From JAFGTX01 sp942492225 (GTDB lineage: Bacteria > Bacillota > Clostridia > Peptostreptococcales > Acidaminobacteraceae): 64,000 nt of DNA. The stretch covers positions 58,627 to 122,626 of the forward strand of contig CALODS010000022.1 of the NCBI GenBank assembly GCA_942492225.1, in the 5' to 3' direction. Position 1 is the first letter of the stretch; every line of letters starts with the position of its first letter. Under the pieces are notes generated by a model, which did no database searches, was not told the DNA's origin, and was given only the letters and a program-made list of their open reading frames with translations. This document shows, piece by piece, positions 35,990-44,585 of this stretch. A program made the position numbers and the translations under genes.

Positions 35990-37798
35990 ATGACAAAAAA
36001 ACGCCAAGAATTAATTCGTAATTTTTCGATTATTGCCCATATCGACCATGGTAAGTCAACGTTGGCAGATAGGCTGATTGAGAAGACGGGAATGTTGACA
36101 CAACGAGAAATGACCTCACAAATTCTCGACAGTATGGATTTAGAAAGAGAACGTGGTATTACTATTAAATTAAACGCAACTCAATTAAAATATAAGGCAA
36201 AAGATGGGGAGATTTATACGCTTAATTTAATTGATACACCAGGTCACGTCGATTTCACTTATGAGGTATCAAGAAGTTTAGCGGCATGCGAAGGCGCTGT
36301 ACTTGTTGTTGATGCAGCACAAGGTGTTGAAGCACAGACGCTTGCTAATGTTTATTTAGCTGATACACAGGGATTAGAAATTGTACCTGTATTAAATAAA
36401 ATTGATTTACCAAGTGCAAGACCAGATGAAATTAAAGAAGAAATAGAAGATTTAATAGGTGTGGATGCTTCAGATGCACCAATGATTTCTGCTAAAGAAG
36501 GCATTAACATTGAAGCTGTATTAGAAAAAATAGTAGAAGTTGTGCCACACCCTACGGGTGATGCATCAGCGCCATTAAAAGCATTAATCTTTGACTCATA
36601 CTATGATTCTTATAAAGGTGTAGTCGCTGACGTAAGAATTATGGATGGAACCGTAAAAAAAGGTGATTCAATCGTTATGATGGCTACTGGCAAAAAATTT
36701 GAAGTTGTTGAAGTAGGTGTATTTTTACCAAAAGCGACAGCAATAAAAGAATTAAGAGCTGGTGATGTTGGTTATATTACTGCGAGTATAAGAAATGTAA
36801 GAGACTGTCAAGTTGGTGATACTGTTACCTATAGAGATAACCCTACACCTGAAGCACTTCCAGGCTACCAAAAGGCGACGCCTATGGTTTATTGTGGAAT
36901 TTATCCTGCTGAGGGTGAAAGTTATGAAGTTGTACGTGATGCACTAGAAAAACTACAATTAAATGATGCTGCTTTATCATTTGAACCAGAGACATCTGTA
37001 GCTTTAGGATTTGGATTTAGATGTGGTTTCTTAGGATTATTGCACTTGGAAATTATCCAAGAGCGTTTAGAAAGAGAATTTAATTTAGAAATCATTGCAA
37101 CAGCACCAGGCGTAATTTATAGAATTACAAAAACTGATGGTGAAGTTGTTTTTGTTCAAAATCCATCAGATTTGCCAGAGTTGACGACAATTAATATTAT
37201 GGAAGAACCAATTGTAGAAGCAAAAATTATTATTCCAAATGAATATGTTGGTAACGTGATGGAAATTTGTCAAAATAGACGTGGTGACATGATAAGTATG
37301 GATTATCTAGATGAACGCCGTGTTGTATTAAAATATGAATTACCTTTAAATGAAGTTATTTATGACTTCTTTGATGCACTTAAGTCAAAGACAAGAGGAT
37401 ATGGCTCTTTAGATTATGAATTCAAAGAATACAGACAATCAGATCTTGTTAAAATGGATATTTTATTAAACAAAGAAATTATTGATGCTTTCTGTATGAT
37501 TGTTCATAAAACAAAAGCTGTATCAAGAGGTCGCATGATTTGTGAACGATTGAAGGATGTTATTCCAAGACACCAATTTATGATTCCTATTCAAGCATCT
37601 ATAGGTAACTCAATCATTGCGCGTGAAACTATTAGTGCTTTGCGTAAAGACGTACTAGCTAAATGCTACGGTGGTGATATTTCGCGTAAGAAGAAATTAC
37701 TTTCTAAACAAAAAGAAGGAAAGAAACGAATGCGTCAAATGGGTTCTGTAGAAGTACCACAACAAGCATTCCTATCGGTTCTTAAGTTTGAAGAGTAA
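35990..37798 (+). CDS. lepA: Elongation factor 4 (LepA)
   Basis: A 602-residue translational GTPase that back-translocates or remodels stalled ribosomes. The N-terminus has the G1 loop AHIDHGKST and LADRLIEKTG, then DTPGHVDF (G3) and LNKIDLP (G4); the C-terminus ends with the LepA-specific KKKLLSKQKEGKKRMRQMGSVEVPQQAFLSVLKF. The start ATG 35990 follows AGGAGAG and gives family-typical length; an in-frame ATG at 35957 has no site. First gene of the lepA-hemW transcript (18 bp to hemW). Confidence 0.96.
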   Translation: MTKKRQELIRNFSIIAHIDHGKSTLADRLIEKTGMLTQREMTSQILDSMDLERERGITIKLNATQLKYKAKDGEIYTLNLIDTPGHVDFTYEVSRSLAACEGAVLVVDAAQGVEAQTLANVYLADTQGLEIVPVLNKIDLPSARPDEIKEEIEDLIGVDASDAPMISAKEGINIEAVLEKIVEVVPHPTGDASAPLKALIFDSYYDSYKGVVADVRIMDGTVKKGDSIVMMATGKKFEVVEVGVFLPKATAIKELRAGDVGYITASIRNVRDCQVGDTVTYRDNPTPEALPGYQKATPMVYCGIYPAEGESYEVVRDALEKLQLNDAALSFEPETSVALGFGFRCGFLGLLHLEIIQERLEREFNLEIIATAPGVIYRITKTDGEVVFVQNPSDLPELTTINIMEEPIVEAKIIIPNEYVGNVMEICQNRRGDMISMDYLDERRVVLKYELPLNEVIYDFFDALKSKTRGYGSLDYEFKEYRQSDLVKMDILLNKEIIDAFCMIVHKTKAVSRGRMICERLKDVIPRHQFMIPIQASIGNSIIARETISALRKDVLAKCYGGDISRKKKLLSKQKEGKKRMRQMGSVEVPQQAFLSVLKFEE

Positions 37799-37816
37799 TT
37801 TAAGGAGATGAATTAA

Positions 37817-38953
37817 GTGAAAGCAATCGGCGTTTATATACACATTCCCTTTTGTGAGCGCAAGTGTTTATATTGTGATTTTAATTCTGGTCCTGCTTCC
37901 GATTCTAAGAAGGAAGAGTATATACATGCACTTATCAAAGAAATTGAATTGTATAAAGAAGTTCTAAAAAATAGAAAAGTTCAAACGCTGTTTATCGGTG
38001 GTGGTACGCCTTCAAGCGTATCACCTTCTTTATTTGAACAGCTACTGCAAGCTTTACATGCAGTTATTAATTTTGATAGCGTTGAAGAATTTAGTATTGA
38101 GGCAAATCCAGGAACCATATCAGAAGAAAAATTACGTCTTTATCAAAAATATGGTGTCAACCGTATTAGCTTTGGTGTACAGTCGTTTAATGATCATTTA
38201 CTAAAACGTATTGGCCGGCTTCATAATAGTTTTGAAGCAATTGAGTCTATTAAATTAGCTAAAAAGATGGGATTTAACAATATCAATATCGATCTTATGC
38301 ACAATTTACCTGAGATGAAGGCAATAGATTTATACAAAAGTATTGATATCGCTGTAAAATTGGAAGTCACACATGTCTCGTTATACAGTTTAATACTTGA
38401 AGAAGGGACACCGCTTTTCAGAGAATTTGAAGATAAAGGTCTACCACTAATGAATGAAGAATTGGAGAGAGATGTGTTCCATCAATCATTGGAACTTTTA
38501 AAAATAAATGGTTATAACAGATATGAAGTATCAAATTTTTCTACTGTCAATCACGAGTGTAAACACAATTTGATTTATTGGCGTGTGGATGATTATATCG
38601 GACTTGGTGTGAGTGCTCATGGCAAGTATATGTGTACGCGTTATCATAATGAGGATTCTATTGAAACCTATATTAGTAGATTAACGGAGAATACGTTTCC
38701 TATAATAGAAAAAGAAAGTTTGTCTTTTGAGGATGAAGCTTTTGAAGCTATTATGTTAGGGTTAAGGTTAATAGATGGTATAAATTTAGAAACCTTCTAT
38801 CAACGATTTAATATTGATTTAGAGGAGAAATACAGATCAGTCATAACTAATCAAATATCAAAGGGCACTTTAAAAATAGAAAATGGACAACTTTATTTAA
38901 CAACTTATGGTCATGATATATCAAATTCGGTCATTATTGAGTTTATGGAATAA
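37817..38953 (+). CDS. hemW: Radical SAM heme chaperone HemW
   Basis: A 378-residue radical SAM protein with a GTG start after AAGGAGATG. The iron-sulfur motif is CERKCLYCDF (CxxxCxxC). FIGGGTPSS, EANPGTISEEKL and YEVSNFS are typical of HemW (formerly annotated as coproporphyrinogen III oxidase HemN-like). The conserved lepA-hemW-hrcA order supports the assignment. Family knowledge: HemW inserts heme into respiratory proteins; its retention in anaerobes is common. The stop codon lies inside the following terminator. Confidence 0.93.
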   Translation: MKAIGVYIHIPFCERKCLYCDFNSGPASDSKKEEYIHALIKEIELYKEVLKNRKVQTLFIGGGTPSSVSPSLFEQLLQALHAVINFDSVEEFSIEANPGTISEEKLRLYQKYGVNRISFGVQSFNDHLLKRIGRLHNSFEAIESIKLAKKMGFNNINIDLMHNLPEMKAIDLYKSIDIAVKLEVTHVSLYSLILEEGTPLFREFEDKGLPLMNEELERDVFHQSLELLKINGYNRYEVSNFSTVNHECKHNLIYWRVDDYIGLGVSAHGKYMCTRYHNEDSIETYISRLTENTFPIIEKESLSFEDEAFEAIMLGLRLIDGINLETFYQRFNIDLEEKYRSVITNQISKGTLKIENGQLYLTTYGHDISNSVIIEFME

Positions 38954-38980
38954 ATCGCGAAAGCGATTTATTTTGTGTTT
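38949..38980 (+). terminator. Terminator overlapping the hemW stop
   Basis: AATAAATCGC-GAAA-GCGATTTATT followed by TTTTGTGTTT. The GNRA tetraloop makes it stable, although the T-run is broken by G. Confidence 0.75.
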
Positions 38981-39031
38981 GTTAACTTTTTGAACAAAAT
39001 GTAAACAAACTGATAACACCTTTAGAAATCC

Positions 39032-39060
39032 TTGACTTTGGACTTTCATGGTGGTAAATT
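39032..39060 (+). promoter_or_regulatory. Sigma-A promoter of the hrcA heat-shock operon
   Basis: TTGACT (39032-39037), 17-bp spacer, TAAATT (39055-39060). Transcription starts near 39067, so the CIRCE operator falls at the start of the transcript. Confidence 0.88.
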
Positions 39061-39073
39061 AATAGTGTAAAGA

Positions 39074-39100
39074 TTAGCACTCGATAAATATGAGTGCTAA
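39074..39100 (+). promoter_or_regulatory. CIRCE operator (HrcA binding site)
   Basis: TTAGCACTC at 39074-39082, a 9-bp spacer, GAGTGCTAA at 39092-39100: a perfect match to the consensus. HrcA bound here represses the operon until heat shock titrates it through GroE. It is the only CIRCE seen in the window. Confidence 0.98.
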
Positions 39101-39116
39101 CAAAAGAAGGTGCTAT

Positions 39117-40145
39117 ATGGTTGAAAATGATAGAAAACTTAAAATCTTAAAAGTGATTATTGATGATTTTATTGATACAGCTCAACCAGTTGGATCAAGA
39201 ACAATTGCCAAGAAATATTCTTTGGGGATTAGCTCAGCAACAATTCGAAATGAAATGGCTGATTTGGAGGAATTGGGTTATTTAATTCAACCTCATACCT
39301 CGGCAGGTCGTGTGCCTTCAGATGAAGGTTATAGACTATATGTTGATGAATTGATGAATCAAAAGAAAATGGGCAAAAGTGAACGTCAACTTATACGAGG
39401 GTTGTTACTCAATCGTGTTATTGAAATGGAAGATGTTATTCATAAAAGTGCTAAATTATTAGCTCAAACAACAGACTTGATTGCATTTGTAACATTGCCC
39501 CAATTCAATAAAAGTAAGTTAACCAATATGAAAATGGTTAAGATTAATGATTCAAAAGTAATGTTAATATTGGTTGCAGATTCTGGTGTTGTTAAATCGT
39601 TACAGTTAGCATTTAAAAATGTAACACAAGAAGCATTAGATGCCATTACAGACGTTATGATGCAAAAACTTAATAATTCTACGATAGAAGATATTACAGT
39701 AAAAAAAATTAGCATGATAAAAACTGTATTACCACAATGCGCTAATATAATTGATTATTTGGTTCCGATACTGCGAGATACACTTCAAGAATTAGATGGC
39801 ATTGATTTTCATATTGATGGTCTTAACAATGCATTTAATTTCCCTGAATTTCAAAATGTTTCAGAGTTGAAAAGCTTTATCGATACCATACAATCTAAAG
39901 AAATGATTGCAAAACTTTTACAAGATGGACAAGAAGATGGCATAAGTATAAAAATTGGTAAAGAAATTGAAGAAGAAACGCTTTCTAATTGTAGTATTGT
40001 GAGTGTTTGTTATAAAGTAAATGGGAAAAACGTTGGAAGGATTGGTGTCATAGGTCCTTCAAGAATGGATTATAGTAAAGTAATTTCTGTTGTAGATTAT
40101 ATAAGAGAAACTCTTTCAGATATTTTCGCAGGAATATATTTATAG
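39117..40145 (+). CDS. hrcA: Heat-inducible transcription repressor HrcA
   Basis: A 342-residue repressor. The N-terminal winged helix begins MVENDRKLKILKVIIDDFIDTAQPVGSRTIAKK and continues SSATIRNEMADLEELGYLIQPHTSAGRVPSDEGYR, an almost invariant HrcA signature. I place the start at ATG 39117 because the ATG at 39090 lies inside CIRCE, leaves no room for a ribosome binding site and would encode nine unsupported residues. Autoregulated through CIRCE just upstream. Confidence 0.96.
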   Translation: MVENDRKLKILKVIIDDFIDTAQPVGSRTIAKKYSLGISSATIRNEMADLEELGYLIQPHTSAGRVPSDEGYRLYVDELMNQKKMGKSERQLIRGLLLNRVIEMEDVIHKSAKLLAQTTDLIAFVTLPQFNKSKLTNMKMVKINDSKVMLILVADSGVVKSLQLAFKNVTQEALDAITDVMMQKLNNSTIEDITVKKISMIKTVLPQCANIIDYLVPILRDTLQELDGIDFHIDGLNNAFNFPEFQNVSELKSFIDTIQSKEMIAKLLQDGQEDGISIKIGKEIEEETLSNCSIVSVCYKVNGKNVGRIGVIGPSRMDYSKVISVVDYIRETLSDIFAGIYL

Positions 40146-40222
40146 GGCGTTTAAGTCTACTGAAGTAAACGCAAATTGACGGCAACGTTAATAAAAAAGT
40201 CTAATTAGGAAGGTGTTTAAGG

Positions 40223-40825
40223 TTGACGAATAAAAAAAGTGAAGACGACATCGTTAAAGATATGGATAGTGAAGTAACGGAAGATGTTACAACGGAAACC
40301 ATTGAAGATGTTGAAGAGCCGACAGAAACGTCGGATGAAGCATTAGATAAAGATCAAATTGAAGAAACAACAACTGGAGATGCGCTTAAAAACACGATTA
40401 AAGAATTAGAAACATTGAAAGCAACAAATCTAAGAATACAAGCAGAATTTCAAAATTACAAAAAACGTGTTGAAAAAGAAAAAGCGGATATCTATAAATT
40501 TGCTAATGAAAAATTAGTGATTGAATTATTAGGTGTAATGGATAACGTAGATCGTGCCATTGGCTCAATGGATACCTCAGAAAGCAATAAGAATATTGTA
40601 GATGGCGTTCAAATGATTCAAAAGACACTTGAAGATTTTTTAAAAAAGCACCAAGTTGAAGTGATTGATGCGGTGGGAACACCTTTTGATCCACAAAAAC
40701 ATCACGCAGTGATGACTGAGGCGAATGATGAACACCCATCAGAGACTGTTATTGAAGAATTCCAAAGAGGATATGAACTTAATGGAAAAGTTGTACGTCC
40801 AGCGATGGTAAAAGTATCAGAATAA
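40223..40825 (+). CDS. grpE: Nucleotide exchange factor GrpE
   Basis: A 200-residue GrpE with a TTG start (40223) after AGGAAGGTG. The N-terminal 70 residues are a disordered, acidic stretch; a long helix follows (about 75-130), with QAEFQNYKKRVEKEKADI. The C-terminal beta domain holds GTPFDPQKHHAVM and GYELNGKVVRPAMVKVSE. It releases ADP from DnaK. It forms part of the hrcA-grpE-dnaK operon. Confidence 0.95.
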   Translation: MTNKKSEDDIVKDMDSEVTEDVTTETIEDVEEPTETSDEALDKDQIEETTTGDALKNTIKELETLKATNLRIQAEFQNYKKRVEKEKADIYKFANEKLVIELLGVMDNVDRAIGSMDTSESNKNIVDGVQMIQKTLEDFLKKHQVEVIDAVGTPFDPQKHHAVMTEANDEHPSETVIEEFQRGYELNGKVVRPAMVKVSE

Positions 40826-40858
40826 AATTGTGAAGTGAAATTTAAGGAGGAAAAATAA

Positions 40859-42679
40859 ATGGCTAAAATAATTGGAATTGACTTAGGAACAACAAACTCA
40901 TGTGTATCTGTATTAGAAGGTGGAGAACCAGTAGTAATCCCTAACGCAGAAGGTAACAGAACGACACCTTCAATCGTTGCTTTTACAAAATCAGGAGAAA
41001 GATTAGTTGGTGAAACAGCTAAAAGACAAGCAATCACAAACCCAGACAGAACAATCAGTTCTATTAAAAGAGAAATGGGACATGACTTCCACGTGGAAAT
41101 TGATGGAAGAAATTATTCGCCACAAGAAATTTCTGCAATGATCTTAGGAAAACTTAAAGCAGATGCAGAAAGTTACTTAGGTGAAACAGTTACTGAAGCA
41201 GTTGTTACTGTACCTGCATACTTTACAGATGCACAAAGACAAGCAACTAAAGATGCTGGTAAAATTGCTGGTTTAGAAGTAAAAAGAATTATCAACGAGC
41301 CAACAGCGGCATCACTATCATATGGTTTAGATAAATCAGATCAACACCATAAAATAATGGTATTTGACCTTGGTGGTGGTACATTTGACGTATCGATCTT
41401 AGAAATTGGTGATGGTGTATTTGAAGTACTTGCTACAAATGGTAACAACCATTTAGGTGGAGACGACTTTGATGAAGTAATTATTAACTTCTTAGCAGAA
41501 AACTTTAAAAATGAGCATAATGTTGATTTAAGAACAGACAAAATGTCTCTTCAAAGATTAAAAGAAGCTGCAGAAAAAGCGAAGAAAGAATTATCAACAA
41601 CACAATCAACTAATATTAATTTACCGTTTATTACAGCAACGGCAGAAGGCCCACTACATTTAAATCTTGATTTAACAAGAGCAAAATTTGAACAACTTTC
41701 TGATAAATTAATTCAAGCAACTTTAGAACCGACTAAAAAAGCTATGAAAGATGCTGGTTTAAATGCTGGTGATATTGAACAAGTTATTTTAGTAGGTGGT
41801 TCAACTAGAATTCCAGCGGTTCAAGAATCAGTTAAAAAATTAACAGGCAAAGATTCTCACAAAGGTGTTAACCCAGACGAGTGTGTGGCTTTAGGAGCTG
41901 CTATTCAAGGTGGTGTACTTTCGGGAGAAGTAAATGATGTATTGTTACTTGATGTAACGCCATTATCATTAGGTATTGAAACACTTGGTAGCGTATTTAC
42001 TAAATTAATTGAAAGAAATACAACAATTCCTACTAAGAAGAGTCAAATATTCTCTACAGCAGCGGATAATCAACCAGCAGTAGACATTCACGTTCTTCAA
42101 GGTGAAAGACAAATGGCGAAGGACAATGTTACATTAGGTCGTTTCCAACTTGAAGGTATTGCACCAGCAAGACGTGGTGTTCCTCAAATCGAAGTTACTT
42201 TTGATATTGATGCAAATGGTATTGTACATGTTTCGGCTAAAGATTTAGGAACAGGTAAAGAACAAAATATTACAATTACTGCATCAACAAATCTTTCTGA
42301 TGAAGAAATTGAAAAGAAAGTAAAAGAAGCTGAAGAGTTTGCCGAACAAGATAAATTAGAAAAAGAAAAAATTGAAGCAAGAAATCAAGCTGATTCAATG
42401 ATTTATGAAATTGAAAAAGCTTTAAAAGAAGAAAATAGCGATGCAACAGAAGAAGAAAAAGCAAAAATAGAAGCTGAAATTGAAGCAACTAAAAAAGCTT
42501 TAGAAAGTGACAGTGCAGAAGAAATTAAGAAGGCAACTGAAGCTTTAACAGCTGCATATCACCCAATCGCTGAGAGAATGTACCAAAAAGCAGCAGCTGA
42601 TCAACAAGCAGCTCAAGGCGCAGATTCATCTGCAGCTCAAGATGACGCAGTAGATGCTGACTACGAAGTAGTAGACTAA
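40859..42679 (+). CDS. dnaK: Chaperone DnaK (Hsp70)
   Basis: A 606-residue Hsp70. The ATPase domain begins IIGIDLGTTNSCVSVLEGG; later come VFDLGGGTFDVSILE and ILVGGSTRIPAVQ; the substrate domain follows (GERQMAKDNVTLGRFQL); a charged lid and the C-terminal VDADYEVVD close it. It has the single-domain deletion usual in Gram-positive DnaK. Strong AAGGAGG site 33 bp after grpE. A partial terminator follows before dnaJ. Confidence 0.98.
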   Translation: MAKIIGIDLGTTNSCVSVLEGGEPVVIPNAEGNRTTPSIVAFTKSGERLVGETAKRQAITNPDRTISSIKREMGHDFHVEIDGRNYSPQEISAMILGKLKADAESYLGETVTEAVVTVPAYFTDAQRQATKDAGKIAGLEVKRIINEPTAASLSYGLDKSDQHHKIMVFDLGGGTFDVSILEIGDGVFEVLATNGNNHLGGDDFDEVIINFLAENFKNEHNVDLRTDKMSLQRLKEAAEKAKKELSTTQSTNINLPFITATAEGPLHLNLDLTRAKFEQLSDKLIQATLEPTKKAMKDAGLNAGDIEQVILVGGSTRIPAVQESVKKLTGKDSHKGVNPDECVALGAAIQGGVLSGEVNDVLLLDVTPLSLGIETLGSVFTKLIERNTTIPTKKSQIFSTAADNQPAVDIHVLQGERQMAKDNVTLGRFQLEGIAPARRGVPQIEVTFDIDANGIVHVSAKDLGTGKEQNITITASTNLSDEEIEKKVKEAEEFAEQDKLEKEKIEARNQADSMIYEIEKALKEENSDATEEEKAKIEAEIEATKKALESDSAEEIKKATEALTAAYHPIAERMYQKAAADQQAAQGADSSAAQDDAVDADYEVVD

Positions 42680-42712
42680 TAACACTTTTTAGCGGATAAT
42701 GAATAAATAAGG

Positions 42713-42765
42713 AAGCTGAAGTTCAATTGTCGTAACTATCGTCTTTTGAAGTTCAGCTTTTCCTG
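42713..42765 (+). terminator. Partial terminator between dnaK and dnaJ
   Basis: Arms AAGCTGAAGTTCAA (42713-42726) and TTGAAGTTCAGCTT (42746-42759) pair over 13 of 14 positions; the T-run is short and broken (TTTTCC). It probably lowers dnaJ transcription relative to dnaK. Confidence 0.65.
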
Positions 42766-42816
42766 TAAATTTGTTAATAGTATATTTATAAACGTAAATC
42801 ATGCCATCAATAAAAA

Positions 42817-42825
42817 TGGTATGAT
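42817..42825 (+). promoter_or_regulatory. Extended -10 promoter of dnaJ
   Basis: TGG-TATGAT (TGn plus -10 hexamer) with no clear -35. Transcription would start near 42832, which excludes ATG 42834 as the translational start and supports the TTG at 42852 for dnaJ. Confidence 0.5.
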
Positions 42826-42851
42826 GATAGCATATGAAAGGCGGTAACTCA

Positions 42852-44081
42852 TTGAGTGATAAAAGAGATTATTATGAGGTACTTGGCGTTGGAAGAACTG
42901 CGGACGAAACGGAATTAAAACGTGCGTATAGAAAACTAGCGATTAAGTACCATCCTGATAAAAATCCAGATAATCCAGAAGCAGAGAAGAACTTTAAAGA
43001 AATTAATGAAGCATATGAAATTTTAAGCGATAAAGAAAAAAGAAATCTATATGATCAATTTGGTCATGCAGGTGTTAACCAAAATTCTGGCGGTGGTAGT
43101 TATGGCGGCGCTGGTTTTGGTGGATTTGAAGATATTATTAATGAAATGTTTGGTGGCGGTTTCGGAGGATTTGGTGGTAGTTCACAAAGAAGATCTGGTC
43201 CGAGAAAGGGAAAAGATGTAAGAGTGGATCTTACATTAACCTTTGAAGAAGCAGCATTTGGTGTTAATAAAGAAATAGAATTTTATAGAACGGAAGAATG
43301 TCCTACGTGTAATGGCAATGGTGCGGAACCTGGCACTAAAACTCATACGTGTAGCCAATGTAATGGTGCAGGTGAAGTACGTTATAGACAAAATAGTTTG
43401 TTTGGTGAATCTATATCAGTACAAGCGTGTAATCAGTGTAATGGAACTGGTGAAACATTTGAGGAGCCATGTCATACTTGTAAAGGAAAAGGTAAAGTTA
43501 AGAAAAAACGTACGATTGACGTCAAAATTCCTGCTGGCGTTTACAACGGTGCTCAAATGACATTGCGTGGCGAGTCGGATTTAGGATCTAAAGGTGGTCC
43601 AAGAGGAGACGTTTATGTTGTAATTCGAGTAATGGGTCATCCTATATTCAAACGAGATGGTGATGACGTATTTTCTTCAATAAAAATATCATTTGCACAA
43701 GCAGCATTAGGCGCAGAAGTTATTGTTCCTACATTAGATGGAAAAGTTAAATACAAAATTCCTGCTGGAACAGAAAGTGGTAAACAGTTCAGATTAAAAG
43801 GAAAAGGTGTACATGTACTTAATGGCTATGGTCGTGGAGATCACTACGTTCGTGCTATTGTTGAAATTCCAAAGAATCTGACTACTGAACAAAAAAATAT
43901 ATTAGAACAATTTGAGGCATCTTTGTCAGGGAAGAAAACTAAAAGTGAAAATACTTCAACTGATGAAGATCCCAAAAAAGAAGACAATAAAAAAAAAGAC
44001 CTCAAAAAAGAAAAAATAGTCAATGAAGAAAAACCAGGTGATTCTAGTTTTTTCGATAAAGTAAAAGACGTTTTTAGTTAA
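42852..44081 (+). CDS. dnaJ: Co-chaperone DnaJ (Hsp40)
   Basis: A 409-residue DnaJ. The J-domain contains the HPD motif (YHPDKNPDNPEA) and begins SDKRDYYEVLG. A Gly/Phe-rich linker follows (about 75-115), then four CxxCxGxG zinc repeats (CPTCNGNG, CSQCNGAG, CNQCNGTG, CHTCKGKG), and a C-terminal substrate domain with a lysine-rich tail. I choose TTG 42852 because AAAGGCGG precedes it at normal distance; the ATG at 42834 would add six residues and overlaps the likely transcription start. A strong terminator follows. Confidence 0.95.
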   Translation: MSDKRDYYEVLGVGRTADETELKRAYRKLAIKYHPDKNPDNPEAEKNFKEINEAYEILSDKEKRNLYDQFGHAGVNQNSGGGSYGGAGFGGFEDIINEMFGGGFGGFGGSSQRRSGPRKGKDVRVDLTLTFEEAAFGVNKEIEFYRTEECPTCNGNGAEPGTKTHTCSQCNGAGEVRYRQNSLFGESISVQACNQCNGTGETFEEPCHTCKGKGKVKKKRTIDVKIPAGVYNGAQMTLRGESDLGSKGGPRGDVYVVIRVMGHPIFKRDGDDVFSSIKISFAQAALGAEVIVPTLDGKVKYKIPAGTESGKQFRLKGKGVHVLNGYGRGDHYVRAIVEIPKNLTTEQKNILEQFEASLSGKKTKSENTSTDEDPKKEDNKKKDLKKEKIVNEEKPGDSSFFDKVKDVFS

Positions 44082-44091
44082 AACATTATAA

Positions 44092-44147
44092 AAAAGCATC
44101 TCTTAATTTGCATGTAGATAGGCCAAATTAAGAGATGCTTTTTTTAT
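44092..44147 (+). terminator. Strong terminator after dnaJ
   Basis: AAAAGCATCTCTTAATTTG pairs with CAAATTAAGAGATGCTTTT around a 13-base loop, followed by a T-run. It closes the heat-shock region before the importer genes. Confidence 0.92.
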
Positions 44148-44585
44148 TTGAGTCATTTACTGGCTTTTTATCTTATATTTTTATTAGTGAACTTAGAGCT
44201 TATACGAGTTTAGTAAAAAATAACAAAGAAGAGAATCATTCGCGATAAGATATTAATAATAAACATCTGTTACTATCTTCTTTGTGCTTTGATATTAGAT
44301 GATTATAAGAGAAAAAAACAGAAGCAAAAGTATCGCGATTACTGTCAGAATATTCAAGATGTTGTGAAAATAACACATAAAAATATTACGAATTCGTAAC
44401 ACAAAAGCCTAAATATTCACTTTTGTATTAATTTTGTGAAAAAAAATTAATTAAAATGAAGGAGATTTAAAATAAAAGGAGAATTATATTCATTGTGTTA
44501 AATTATTTGAGAGGAGGGCAGTTCGTTTATTGTTGACAACAGGAACTTAAATAATGAAACCAAACAATTATAGGGGGGAATATCT
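44148..44585 (+). promoter_or_regulatory. Long, structured leader region of importer 1 (438 bp, no gene)
   Basis: No ORF worth calling. Structure seen: a perfect 10-bp pair ACAAAGAAGA (44223-44232) / TCTTCTTTGT (44276-44285); a perfect 8-bp pair TCGCGATA (44240-44247) / TATCGCGA (44331-44338) whose left arm lies inside the loop of the first, so the two could form a pseudoknot; a 14-bp palindrome TTACGAATTCGTAA (44386-44399); two SD-like sites (AAGGAG) at about 44459 and 44476 and a GAGGAGGG at 44511, with a possible 13-codon leader peptide starting GTG at 44494 (stop TGA, 44533). A -10-like TAAAAT at 44452-44457 lacks a good -35. Confidence 0.55.

Noticed and set aside
39090..39116. ATG at 39090 as the start of hrcA
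   Set aside because: It lies inside the CIRCE operator with no ribosome binding site; ATG 39117 gives the family-typical N-terminus.
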